A DNA stretch of 64,000 nucleotides from Rhizaria sp. SCN 62-66 (taxonomy: Eukaryota > Rhizaria, unplaced). Positions 48,922 through 60,500 of the stretch are shown piece by piece. The stretch covers positions 1-64,000 of the forward strand of contig MEDY01000141.1 in the NCBI GenBank assembly GCA_001724265.1, in the 5' to 3' direction. How positions within the stretch are numbered: the first letter of the stretch is position 1; every line of letters starts with the position of its first letter. Below the pieces are notes generated by a model, which was given only the letters and a program-made list of their open reading frames with translations, searched no databases and had not been told where the DNA came from. The translations under genes were made by a program, and so were the position numbers.

Positions 48922-49406
48922 CGCGAATGACAATTGCACCGCGATATCTTTGCTTACCTTAACAATCATACTTAATTAAATAATAACATCTATATATAAT
49001 ATTGGTTTTATGTCTGAAACAGTATAGCACGTCATTTATGCGTGTTTTTCCCTCCAAATCGCGTTGAAACCACAACTCGCTTCCGTCAGCCTGGGGTACC
49101 TTCCGGCCTGTCTGCGGCGAGTCATTTTTACTTCGTTACCTAGTTATACTGTCCGTCAATACCAACACCCCGTTGTATTACACAACAAGGCATGCGCATA
49201 CATACTACTTCATTTAAAGCATGTCTTAACAGTGCGATATATCATGTCTTCGTCGTTGTTTTTGAGCCCTCACCTGACACTGTTCTACTACTGCAATGGC
49301 TCTTCTCACGAACGCCCCTTTTACCCCTCTTTTTCCTCCCATCAAGCTCTTCTTCACCCACTTACTGTGCTTGCACCCCGCGTGCTACATCTGACCCCCT
49401 AGCGCA
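48922..49406. other. Intergenic region upstream of the GPC1-type gene
   Basis: About 485 bp. The first half is AT-rich and probably the 3' UTR of the phosphoesterase gene. The second half is C/T-rich and probably the promoter and leader of the acyltransferase gene. No gene is seen. Confidence 0.4.
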
Positions 49407-51783
49407 ATGGAGTGGGAGTCTAAGCTCGCTGAACTTGTCGACGAGGTACGCTCTCTTCCGCCGTCTTCGTCATCTCCATCGCCTTCACCCTTTGTTCGTG
49501 CTGCGTTCGTTATATTTGTATTTTCTAGTTTTTCGACAGCTATAATACGACGAAAACTGTCTTGATACGTGATAATCCGTGGGAATATTTATGATATCTA
49601 TTTGTATTCCTCACTTTCCGCTCTCTTAACAATCCGCATGCTTCCTGTCACCTATTCTTTCCGCTCTGTCTCCCCCACTTCCACTCCAGTACCGCACTGT
49701 GCGCGCGAGCGTGCGCCGCAGGCAGGACTCTGTCCTGGCCAAGGCGGCGGCCTTCTACACCCGCGTGGCCGACACACGCCCCATCCGCCCTCTTCTCTCG
49801 GTCGAAGGCCAGCAGTACTGTTTCACTGCGTCCATCTGCTACATGATTCTCGCGCTCCACACGCTCTGGTTCTCCCCGCACCTGTTCAAATACCTCCACC
49901 TCATCACCTTCACTGCGCTCTACATCGTGCGTTTTCCGGCGTACCGCAAGCTCCACTGGCAGGCGTTCTGCTTCGACTTCTGCTACGTCGCCAACGTCCT
50001 CGTCATCTTGGCCAACTTCCTCCCGTCGCCCGCGCGCGGGCACCTCGCCACGGCCGCGTTCGTCTGCGCCAACGGGCCCGTGCTGTGGGCGATCGTGGTG
50101 TGGCGCAACTCGCTTGTTCTGCACCAGCTCGACAAGATGATCTCGTTGGCGCTGCACCTGCTCCCCGCGGTGGCAAACCACGCCAACACCTGGGCGCCGT
50201 CGTCTCTGACCGCGTCGGCCGCCGCGGCCGTGAGCGGCGACGCTGTGCGCGGGCTCATTGCGTACTCGCCCTGGTCGTTGGCCTCCGCGCTGCTTGCGCC
50301 GGCCGGGTACTACCTCCTCTGGCAGGCGTGTTATGGGTTCTACTTCGACTATATCCGCAACGACGACTTCCGCACCAACCCGGACTTGGAGTCGTCGCTG
50401 CGCTGGTTCACCGACACAGACCGCAACAACCCCATCTCGCTCGGCGCACTGCAAATCGCGCGAAATCTGGGTGTTTTCTCTAAGACCGAGGAGTTCAACT
50501 TCCTCGAGTGGCGCACCAAGCTGACCTTCTACACCTTCCAGTTCACGTATACGCTGTTGACCTTCCCGCTCGCGTGGCTCGCGTTCGCGCACCCGTGGCT
50601 GCACGCGTTCTGCCTGGGCGTCAACTTTGTCGTTGCCTGCAACAACGCCGCCGGGTACTATTTGTCGAACGCGTATATTAAGCAGCGGCTGGCGAAGGTC
50701 GCTGAGCGGTATGCCAAGATGCAGCAAATGCACGCTGTTCACGCCGCGCACTCAGCCCCTGCCGGTGGTGCCGCTGCCGCTGCTGCTGCTGCTTCTGACG
50801 CGGGTGCTGCCGATGATACGCAGCCTGGCCGTGACAACGCTGTGGTGGCTGCTCAGACTGCGGGGACCGGGGCCGCGCCCACGGTCACTGGGCTCGTCGT
50901 CGGCTGCAATGCCGACGCGACTGGGGGCCTGACTGCTGCGATGCCGTGTGGTATCTGCCGCAGCCGCGCCAACAGCCGCGTCAACAGCCGCGGGAACAGT
51001 CCTGCCAATAGCCGCGCAAACAGCCGTGCTCACAGTCCTGAACGCGCTGATGGTGACTGTGATGGCCTCGCTGCCCACGGCCACTCAAAGTCTCAGTCGC
51101 AACCGCTGTCGCCCTCTCGTCATCAGAAGCATCGCGGTGGCTGTGAGCACACTCGCGCTGCCACAGCCGCTGCTTCTGCTGCTGCCGCTGCCGCTGCGGC
51201 CGCTGCGGCGACTGAGGCCAAGTCCGCTGGTACCACTGGCACTAGCGCTGGTGGGGATGCGGGTGCGGGTGCGGGTGGCCGTCGCGGCAGCGCAAGCTCT
51301 AGCGCGAGCGCCAGCGGCGAGTTTGAGAGTGATTTCGACGACGACTTTAGCTATGATCACGATAAACACAACGAGAGCGGATCGAGTCTCGACGACAGCA
51401 AGGCCGATGGCAGGGATGCTGCGAACGCCCCCGGGAGCTGCGACGGCCTGCGCCAGCGCCGCGGCAATGAGAGCAGCTCCGCTGCAGCTGCGACCAAGGC
51501 GGCACCTGCGACGACGCAGCCAGCTACTGCTGCGGCGGCGACTGAGGCGTGTGCGCTCGAGAGCGTTGCTGCCTCGGCCTCCGCTCTTGCGGCGACCGCC
51601 AGTCCGGTGACGCCGGCGAAGGCTGCCGCTGCGGCGACGGCGAGTGGTGATTCTGACGCGAACGGCAATAACAAGAGCAGCGCAAGCTGTGAGGACAAAA
51701 CGCCTGTGTCGAAGCTGCCTGCGGTGTTCCAGGAGTTCCACAAGTACGGTATCTCTGTGCCCAACGTCGACTACCAGCGCTAA
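49407..51783 (+). CDS. GPC1: Glycerophosphocholine acyltransferase (GPC1 / DUF2838 family)
   Basis: Exon 1, 49407-49445 (ATG, 13 codons), is joined by a 244-nt intron to 49690-51783 (TAA), 710 residues. Residues about 60-350 are the DUF2838/GPC1 membrane domain: F-D-F-C-Y-V-A-N near 110, the G-P-V-L-W-A-I-V-V-W-R-N-S-L-V-L-H-Q-L-D-K block near 150 (a family hallmark), and W-Q-A-C-Y-G-F-Y-F-D-Y, with about eight hydrophobic helices. Yeast Gpc1 acylates glycerophosphocholine with acyl-CoA in the ER, giving lysophosphatidylcholine for phosphatidylcholine remodelling. After the membrane domain comes a tail of about 340 residues, unusually long, with an N-S-R repeat (nt 50970-51040), poly-Ala stretches and an acidic patch. 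It ends in a short conserved-looking F-Q-E-F-H-K-Y-G segment. The family assignment is firm; substrate follows from the family. Confidence 0.9.
49446..49689 (+). other. Intron of the GPC1-type gene
   Basis: 244 nt, phase 0, GAG|GTACGC ... CCACTCCAG|TAC. The acceptor follows a long C/T tract. It links the only ATG-led 5' exon to the membrane-domain frame. Confidence 0.82.
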
Positions 51784-52559
51784 GCACAAAGTATAAAAAT
51801 ATATCCCCACGAACGTACACTCTGTATCACTCATTATAGTACTAGTATAACCGCTCTTTTGACGATCTTTCAGCCAAGCCCGAGGGCAGCGTTCGAGGCG
51901 ATGCCGTACCCCATTCTGCATGACGAGAATGGAGATAACTGAAATAAGTTTGATCTGCGGTCGTCACCATCATCGCTAACGCCGCTGCCGCTTCGGTGCT
52001 TGCTGGTCGATTTAGCCACATCATTGTCACCAGCACTCGCCCACACACTCGCACTTCTACAGTCATCTGTACTCACACTTGCATTCGCATTCACATATCA
52101 GTAATAAGTATGACAATGACAACATGCGACAGTGAAAGTTGTTGCAGAAGCACAATTACTCCGGACGGACGAGATTTGGTGTATAGTAACAATCTCGACC
52201 CGGAAACCAATGTATATTTCTACAAAACACACATTATCAATACAAATTAACTTGATTCGCTCTATGTATGCATCTCAAGCAGTTAGTTATTACACCTCAC
52301 CACGAGTAGCTTTTGGCACAGCGGCGGTAGAAGGCTGGCGCCCAACGGTGACCAAGGCCCGAATTGAGACAGCAGATATGTCGCGCCATAATCATTTTAC
52401 AAATGATCACATGTGATTTCCAGCATTAATTTTAAGTATGTATTAAGCTCACTTTATTAAAACCATTTGTACATCTGTTTAGTGGCTGGTCCACCACTTT
52501 CTTTCTCTTCAGTCCGCAGTCCTTAAATCGAATCGTCAGGATTCCCTTTCGCACCTCTG
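51784..52559. other. Intergenic region between GPC1-type and Med1-like genes
   Basis: 776 bp, AT-rich. No gene was recognised. CTTTCTCTTCAG at about 52500-52511 resembles a 3' splice site and could mark a 5' UTR intron of the next gene, but no matching GTACG donor was identified. Confidence 0.4.
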
Positions 52560-55500
52560 ATGTCGTCCGCTTCAAGCGACGCATCCCTGCGCTCAGGGCT
52601 TCCCGTCATCCCGACTTCTCTGCGCACTGTGTCGAGCGTGCTGTCCGAATGCCGCACACTGTGCGAGTCTGTGGCCTCGCGCCGCGGTGACTTCCCTAGC
52701 CTGACTGCTTTTCGCGAGAACCCGCGGCCCGCGAGCGGCACCACGGCCAACACGGACGCCTTCTCCGCCTCGCCCGCCGAGTGGTCCTCCGCGCTGCTTG
52801 CCCGCATTGCTGAGCTGCGCCGCACGGTCCAGGCCGCCGCGAGTCTCGCCTCAGCACTCGCGCCGCCAGATTCATCCTCATCTTCTTCATCTTCTCCTTC
52901 AACCACTGCGACTGCGCCTGCGTCTAGCTCGAGCCCCGCTTCTGTCGCCTCTGGCCCTGCCCTCGCGCCCGCCGCGCTGCGCGAGGCCCGCGCCGCGTTC
53001 GAGAAGCTCTCCTCCAGCGTCTCTCGCGCGCACACTGCCAGCGCTGGCGCCTGCGAGCGCGCCGCCGCGGCCGGGTCTTTCGCCGCGCTCGCGCAGGCCA
53101 CGGCCGACGCGGGCCGCTACCGCCGCCGCGCGCTGCCCCACGCGCGCGCTCTGCTGCGGGCCGTGCTGCGCCGCGCCGCGCTTGCGGGGCTGCCTCTCAC
53201 CGCCGCCGCCAGAGACGCTGATGGCGAGACAACTAATAGCGGAGACACTGCACTGGGTTTTAGCTCTGGCTTTGGCTCTGGCTCTGCATCTGGCGGCGGT
53301 GCTGCCGGTGAGTGCGCGCCGCCGCTGCCGCCGCCGCGGGATGTCACCGTCTCGTTCTCAACTGCTGGCGACGCGTACTGCATGCTGCTGGAGCTCGTGC
53401 TCTCGGCGAACGCACCAGGGTCGGTCAAATCGCTGTCATTGACGCGGTTGACGGAAGGGGATGAGACGCCTACGGACGCCGCCACGGCCGCGCGGCTGCG
53501 GGAGGCGCTGCTCCGCGTCGGCTCGTTTGCGCTTGCGTGGGATCTCGCTCACGGTCACTATAACAACATTGGAGGGGACAACAATGCAACGCAGCAGAGC
53601 GCGGACAGCTCTGAGAATGAGCCGAGTGCGGCGAGTCGTCAGGGCCCGGCCGCACTGAGGTATGTGTGCGGATTGACTGCGCCGAACGTTAGGTACACCG
53701 CTACAGTGTCCCCCTTCGCCACAGCAACATCAACCAAGACCACCACCGCTTCATCATCGTCAGCGTTCGCTGACTCGAAATGTGTAAGTACCCCCTTAGA
53801 CGCGGTGTCGCCGCTGCCTGCGGGTGTCCGCGTGTCCCGCGCGCCGCTGCCGCTGCCGTGGCTTGTCCCCGCTTGCGCGCGCGCTTTTGTTGGCGCTCTT
53901 TCAGCTCTTGCGGCGTACGAGTCCGTGATGAAACTCACGCCTGGCCGTGGGCTGCACACGCTCGCGCCCGCCGTTGCCGCCGTGGTCGCAGAGCTTGCGG
54001 GGGATGCGGCGGTGGCGGCGGCGGCGCGGGCGGCTGTTGCAGCGCTGCCGCTGCCGGCGGGCGTGCCGGCCGCGCTGCTCCCTCTTTCCCACTCATCATC
54101 TTCATCATCGTCATCAGCGTTGTCACTGAATTCGTCTTCTGCGAGTGCTACCGGTGCGACGACGGGCGCTGCGGCGGCGGCGACTGTGAGTGTGGCTGCG
54201 GCGCGTACGCTGGCGCACGGCGGGCCCGGACTGCAGTATTACACACCCGCGCTCACGGCTCGCATGCCCACGCTTTCACAAACCACGTCTAGCGCCGCCA
54301 GCGCGAGTGCATCTGCCGGCGCAAGTGCATTACTTCATGTCAACGGGGCTTTTCCCGGCGAGGCGCTCCTGGGGCCGCACGCGGGCGTGCACTGCATCTC
54401 TCTCTCCGCACTGGAGCCCGATCTAAGTACCCCCTTGCCTGGCGGCGCGCTGGCGCTGGCCCCCGCCTTCACGGTTACGCCCGCGGTGATCGCCACACCC
54501 GCGGTTGCGCGCGCGCTCGTCTTGGCCGCGGCGCGCTGGTTTCCCCCCGCAGTTGCCGCCGCACTCACCACAAACACGAGCAGCGCGACCGCGGGTGTGA
54601 TGAATGATGACGAGAACGCCGATGCTGATAGCACCGGTCAACTCGCGACTGCGCTGGCCGCCTTGGCTAGCCCCCGCGCCGCCGCCGCCGCCGAGGCCGA
54701 GGCGGCCGCGTTTGGCGATGCACTGGCGCTGGCAGACGACTACACTGCTGAGCCCGGTCAGGCAGATACGTTCCTCGGTCAAGTTGCGAGCCATGCGCAC
54801 CGCAAGATGGGGATCGCGTCACCGTTTCTCACGCCCTTTAGCGATGACGCCGCCGTCGCCATGGCCGAGACCGCTGCTGCCACCGCGAGCGATGACATCG
54901 CCGCAGCGACGACTGCGAGTCCGCAAAAATCCAGTGATAGTGAAGGTCAGGTGGACGGGGCGTGGGTTGATGCTCTATTCCCGTCTGCTGCGCTGCGCTC
55001 TCTCACACTCGCTATGCCAATGCTGAGTTTTGAAGAGCAAGCGCTGCTGGGACTCGCCCCGACACCGGTGATGACGGACGACGGCGGTGCCACGGTCGTC
55101 GCCGCCGGTGCCAGCCCGTTCGCCGCGGAGGACTACAGCTCAGCTAAGTACCCCCCGACGGCGGTGCACTTACACTGGCGCTGCCCTCTGCTCCCCGCCC
55201 TTAACAGTGTAAACAGCAGCTCTAGCGCAAGCAACAACGCTCAGAACGGCGATACGCACGCTGTGACCGTGAGCCGCAGGGTCGAGGGCGCGGCGCTGAC
55301 GATCGCGCTCTCGGCGACGTTTTATGAGGAGATATCGCTGTTGCGGTCTGTCACAGTCACACGCCTGCCCGGCCCGGCCACTGCGCCCGCACTCGCCGCC
55401 GCACTCGCACACTCAAGCAGCGCCCTGAACACTAACAGCGGCAAGAGCGCGAGCGCGAGTGCGAACGCCGTGGTGACTGTGAGCGAGGCGCGTGCGTCGC

Positions 55501-56246
55501 TGGCGGCTTACCTTTCGTGCTGCGCGGGGTACTTGCGGTCGCAGGTGCAGTATAACCAGCTGTTTCTCTCGCTCATGGGTGACGTCTCCGTGACGGTGTC
55601 TAAGTACTTGCTGCCGGCTAAGTACCGCGCGCGCGCCGAGGCCGTTGCGCTGGCAGCGGACGTCGCTGGTGCGGCGAAGGCAGCGGCACGGAACGCGCTC
55701 ACTGCAACCACTGCCGCCGCCGCCGCCGCCGCCGCCGCTGCCGCTGCGGATCGCAACAACAGCGATTTTGATGACAGCGCCGACGATGACGGCGATGACG
55801 ACAGCGACGGCGGCGACGATGACGACGAAGATGACGACGATAAGGTCGACGAAGAGGAGCACACTGACGGTGACAGCGAAGACGACGCTGGCGGCGGCGG
55901 CGGCGGCGGCCGCTCCAAACGCCGCCGCCGCTGCCGTCTCTGCCGCCGCGGCCGCGGCCGCGCGAACGGCGGCCGCGACGGCGGCAGCGACGACGTGGCC
56001 GTTGCAGCTGGCGGGCCGGCTGCGGATATCGCGTGGGCGCTGCCTTACGCGGGCATTGAACCTGCCCCCCGCGGTCGCCGTCTCCTCAGTGGCGACCGCG
56101 ACGGGGGCCGTGGTGCTTGCGGTCACCACCGCGGCGCGCACGGGATTAAGTTTAGCCGCGCCCACAGTCATCCTCACAACGACAACAGCGCAAGCAGCAG
56201 CGCCAACTCTGCTGCCTCGGCGGCGACGGCTGCTGCGGCGGGCTCC

Positions 56247-56296
<50 letters not shown>

Positions 56297-56987
56297 GCCT
56301 GGCAGTGGCGATGTGACTGTGGGCACTGTGTACGCTGACGGTGTTCCTGGCGAGAGCATCGCGCTCTGCTCCTTCATCTCGCTCTCCAATCACGTCATCA
56401 ACAACAACTGCAACGCGAGTGCGAATGAGAGTGTGAGTGCAACGGGAGCGCACGTGCCCGCTGCTCCAACCGCGTCTGCAGCGTCACTGGGCCCGCGTGT
56501 GGTGCGACTGGAGCTCGCCGCGCTGTTTGCCACCACGACCGACGCGTGCGCACTCACCGGCAGCGGCGTCGCTGCCGGCGACGGTACCGGCTCCGCTGCT
56601 TCGACGGGGAGTGCGAGTATGATGGAGATGACTGCGGGCCACGACGCCGACGCGCCCGTGGCTTCACGCGAAGTCTGGACGCTGGCCGACGCTCTTGTCG
56701 CCGCTGTGGCCGCCGCTGGCAGTCAAAACAGCAGCAACAGCACCATGTCTTTGGCCGGACTGTCGTTGCGCAGTGTGGCAGTGCAGCCAGGAGTGCGCGT
56801 GCGCGTCGCAGCCTCTGACATCGCTTGTGGGTTTGCTGCTGAGGAGCCGCTGCTGGAGCGCGCGGAAGTGCGCGAGGCCGTTGAGCTGGCGGCCAAGGTT
56901 GTGCTGAGTTTGACTAATTCGCTGCCTGCGACGTTTGTGTGGGTCGCGAGCGCGCTCACGCACGCCAGGGCGCTCATCTTGAAGTAA
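52560..56987 (+). CDS. Large Ala-rich protein, possibly Mediator subunit Med1-like
   Basis: 1,475 residues in one exon, ATG to TAA. Faint Med1-like features occur in the right order. A helical N-terminus (residues 1-220) is followed by D-A-Y-C-M-L-L-E-L-V-L ... V-K-S-L-S-L-T-R (about 275-295), which resembles the Med1 D-M-F-Y-V-E-V ... V-K-V-A-H-H strand pair. A Leu/Pro-rich L-P-x-P-W-L-V segment lies near 430. A late L-R-S-Q-V-Q-Y-N-Q-L helix (about 991-1000) resembles the I-R-H-Q-V-A-Y-N-T-L helix of Med1. Med1 is a Mediator middle-module subunit linking activators to RNA polymerase II. Long Ala runs, an acidic Asp/Glu stretch (nt 55760-55880), an Arg-rich patch and a poly-Ala run interrupt it. 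No single motif is decisive. It could be an unrelated lineage-specific protein. Confidence 0.4.
56248..56297 (+). repeat. (CTG/GCT)n trinucleotide run coding poly-Ala
   Basis: About 16 uninterrupted GCT codons within the Med1-like frame. The purity of the codon run suggests recent slippage. A similar run occurs at 42022-42054 in the CLASP-like frame. Confidence 0.85.
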
Positions 56988-57551
56988 TATTTGCGTCGAG
57001 TTCCACAGGAATATTTTCATTTGTTTACCTAATTTACAGACGTTACTCCCAAATAACTTATTTTAATACAAAAATCTTGTTTTTTTGTTCATAGATCTTT
57101 GTTATGGGGATACACTGCGTTGAGAGTAGTTTCTTGACATGCATTTGTGGTCGAAGCTGACCCTTCGGCCTGTCGGGCCTGCCGCTGGCATCCTGAAAGA
57201 GACAGGTCATACCGCACGATTTTAATCATCGAATAGTACTGAAGGACCACATTTAGAAATTATCGCTTGTCTAGATTTACTACTTTCAATAATACTTGCC
57301 AGACTCGAGATCTTCGTGTTGAGGTATCTGTGGTATTCATCCGTTGAAGGCCCTTCCGTCGAGTTCTTCGTCCTTGTTTCAATCCCACTCATCATACTCT
57401 ACTTTCTTGACTCAACCTTATTTTAGCTCTTTTTTGGCTTTCTAGGTTGACAGCATATCACAAGACTGTTTAAGCGCTCGAGCACCAACCTTCGGCTCTC
57501 TCAGAGACCTTTCAGTTTTAGCCGTTGAATCGGTGACCTCTGTCTTGGAGA
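56988..57551. other. Intergenic region upstream of cactin
   Basis: About 560 bp. AT-rich on the left, with a short GC-rich island (about 57150-57210) able to form small hairpins. No tRNA or snRNA was recognised. The cactin promoter and leader should lie in the right half. Confidence 0.4.
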
Positions 57552-60500
57552 ATGCCGTCCTCCGACACTGAGCGCTCCAGTTCGAGCAGCAGCTCTAGCA
57601 GCCGCTCGCACGACAGCAAAGACCGCCCGCGCGACCGCAGCCGCGACCGCAGCAGCCGTGAACGCAGCACCCGCGACCGTGACAGCTCAGACAAGAAGGA
57701 CAGCCGCGACCGCAGTCGTGACCGTGCCCGTGACCGTGAACGCAGCAAGAGCCGCGAGCGCACCCGCGACCGCGGCGACCGTGACCGTGAGCGCACGCGT
57801 GACTGCAGCCGCGAGCGCAGCAGCGAACGCAGCAGCCGCAAGAGCAAGAGCAAGAGTGACCGCAGCGACCGCAGTGACCGCCACCGGAGTAGCCGCAGCA
57901 GCCGCCGCGACCGCGACCGTGACCGCGACCGTAGCCGGCGCCGTCGCCGCTCCCGCTCCCGCTCCTCTGACTCCAGCTCTAGCGGCTCTAGTTCTGACTC
58001 TAACAGCTTTGAATCTGACGACGATGACCGCAAACACCGCAAGGACCGTAAAAAGGGCAGTAGCTCACGCGGTGTCGCCGCGTCCCAGTCCTTGAAGCAC
58101 GCCCCCAAAGAGGAGCAACCCGCCGCGCCGGTGCTTTCCTCCACCGAACGCGAGGCCCGCCTGCGCGCAGTTCGCGAAATGCTAAACAACAACCCTCTCC
58201 TGCGCTCGGGCGGCTTAACTTCGACCGGCGGCGGTACTGGGAGTACTAACGTGCTTGATGACGAGGCTGACCCGACTGCACGGCCGTTCGTGTGGCGCAA
58301 GAAGGTCGAGAAGGCTGCCGAAGAGGGCGTGCGCGTGGACACCTCAGCGGCGGCGTATGAGAGCAAGCTGATCGCGCACCAGGGTGAGATCGTACGGCTG
58401 CAGCAGACGCGCGTACAGCGTGATAAAGAGAAGCTTGAGAGTGAAGCGTTCCGTGAACAGGCAGTGCGCGACCTCGACATGGAGGAAAACCTCGGTTGGG
58501 ACGCCAAGGAAGAGGAGTTTCACCGTCTGCAAGCGATGCGCAAGAGTGAGATCCGGCTCAAAGACGGCCGCGCGCGCGTCGTCGACGTGCTGTCGCTCAA
58601 CGTGCACGTCAAGCTGCTGTGTGACGACCCCGAGGCCGCCGCGAAGGCCGGGCTTGCGCTGGGCGAGTCGCAGCGCGAAGTGACCGCGCGGCTTGACTTC
58701 ATCGCGACGCTCGAGGCGACGCGCCTGTCGCCCGCGGGCGTGGTCGCCACGGTCTGCGCGGTGCCCGCGCTGGAGGAGCTCCTGGCGGACCTCACGGAGC
58801 TCGTCAAGCTGGGCGGGGCGCCCTGGGTGGGGCGCTACTGGGGGCATCTGCGCACTGTCACCGCGCGCGAGATAGCCATCGCCCGCCGCGTCACTGCGCA
58901 AAACCCCGCTTTGGCGCCCTACAACAGCAACGACTCGCAGTCGCAGCCGCCGCAGAGGCCGTCGTACCACTTGCAGAGCCAGATGTCTGGCTTCCGCTCC
59001 GGCTCGAGCTTTGGCTCGGGCGCGGGGTCTGCGACGCTGACCGGGGCGGCGGCACTGCAGTCTGAAAGCTGGCCCGAGGCCGTGCGCGCTGCCGCCGCCG
59101 CGGCCGTGGTTGCCGCCGAGTCCGGCGTGTCGGTCACTGTTGCCGCAGACGTTCTTGCGCTGCTCACGCGGAAGAACCTCAAGTCGATTACAGCGCTCGA
59201 GATGGACGTGGCTGCCCGTCTGCGCAGCGCTACCAGCAGCACCAGCGGCGACAGCAGTGGTAGCGGTGGGGATGCGCGGTACTGGGAGGTTGTCTCGGCT
59301 GAGCTGCGCGTGGCGAAGGCGCGCGCGTGGCTCTCCGCGTTCCACCGGTCCGTGCTGCGGCAGCGCGTGCGCACGTTGCGTGCACAGGCCGAGGAGGATG
59401 AGCGCGCGCTGATGCTGGAGGCCGCGGCGGCGGGGCAGGTGCCGCGCGGGTTCGGCGACCAGGCCTTCTCTGCATCTGCCTCTGCAGCTGCTTCCTCATC
59501 CTCTGCTGCTGCTGCTGCTGCTGGTGGTGGTGCTGTTGACAGCGCTGCTTCAGAGAGTCAACAACATCAGTCAAGCGATGACAACGCGACCGTTTCTGCG
59601 ACCAAGAACACGATGGGCGACCTCGACGACACCGCTGGCGACGCTGCCGCGGCGGCTCCTGTGTCTGTCCCGACTGACGAGACCGCGGCTGCGCAGGATG
59701 GCGACGAGGAAGAAGAGGAGGACGCCGCTGCCGTCGCCGCAGCCGCCGAGGCCGCTGCCGCTGCCGCCGCCGCCGACGCCGCCGTACTCCGTGCCGTGCT
59801 GTCCGCGCCCGCGCCGCCGCCGCCGCGCGCGCTGCCGCTGTCGTCGCTGCCACCGTCCACCGCCGCCGACACGCCGACCGCCGCCGCGGCCGCGGCTTCA
59901 CTGGCGGCGCAGCGGGCCGTGGTGCTGCAAGAGCGCGCTGAGGAAGCCGACGCCGCGCTATGGGCCTCGCTGCAGGCGCTACAGGCGAAAAAGGAGGCGC
60001 TCCGCATGGGCGCCGTAGGGGCCGTGCGCGCGGACGGCACCGCGGACCTGTTCTGCACTGTGCCGCCCGCCATCGCGCCCGCCGCCGCCGCGGCCGCGGT
60101 CGTCGCTGCCGCGCGCAGCCTCGGCACGGAGCCCCTCGACAGCGCCATCGCGGGCGGGGCCGGATCTACTGCGTCCGCGGCGGCCGCGGCGGAGGACGCG
60201 TTGTTTGCCGCTGTCGCCAAGGAGCAGCGTGCGGGCGCGGACGAGGAAGGCATGGCGCGTGAGGGTGAGGTTGCGCTGGCGCCGCGGCGTTATGAATGGC
60301 TGGACCGGTTCCGTCCGCGCAAACCGCGGTATTTCAACAAGGTCAAGACAGGGTTCGACTGGAACAAGTACAACTCGACGCACTACGACAAGGAGAACCC
60401 GCCACCCAAGGTGGTGCAGGGGTACAAGTTCAACATCTTCTACCCCGATCTGGTGGACCCGCGCGTCGCGCCGACGTACCGCATCGAGCCCGATCCGGAG

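Larger units (their letters stand above)
45612..55154. repeat. Dispersed 10-mer TAAGTACCCC (five copies)
   Basis: Found by eye at 45612-45621, 53785-53794, 54424-54433 and 55145-55154 on plus, and 46055-46064 on minus, all inside open frames. The copies fall in different reading frames (K-Y-P in two, S-T-P in two), so a shared peptide does not explain them all. Confidence 0.5.

Noticed and set aside
53781-53800. GTAAGTACC as a splice donor in the Med1-like gene
   Set aside because: The frame continues without interruption and the other five introns use GTACG donors; the site is one of the dispersed TAAGTACCCC copies.
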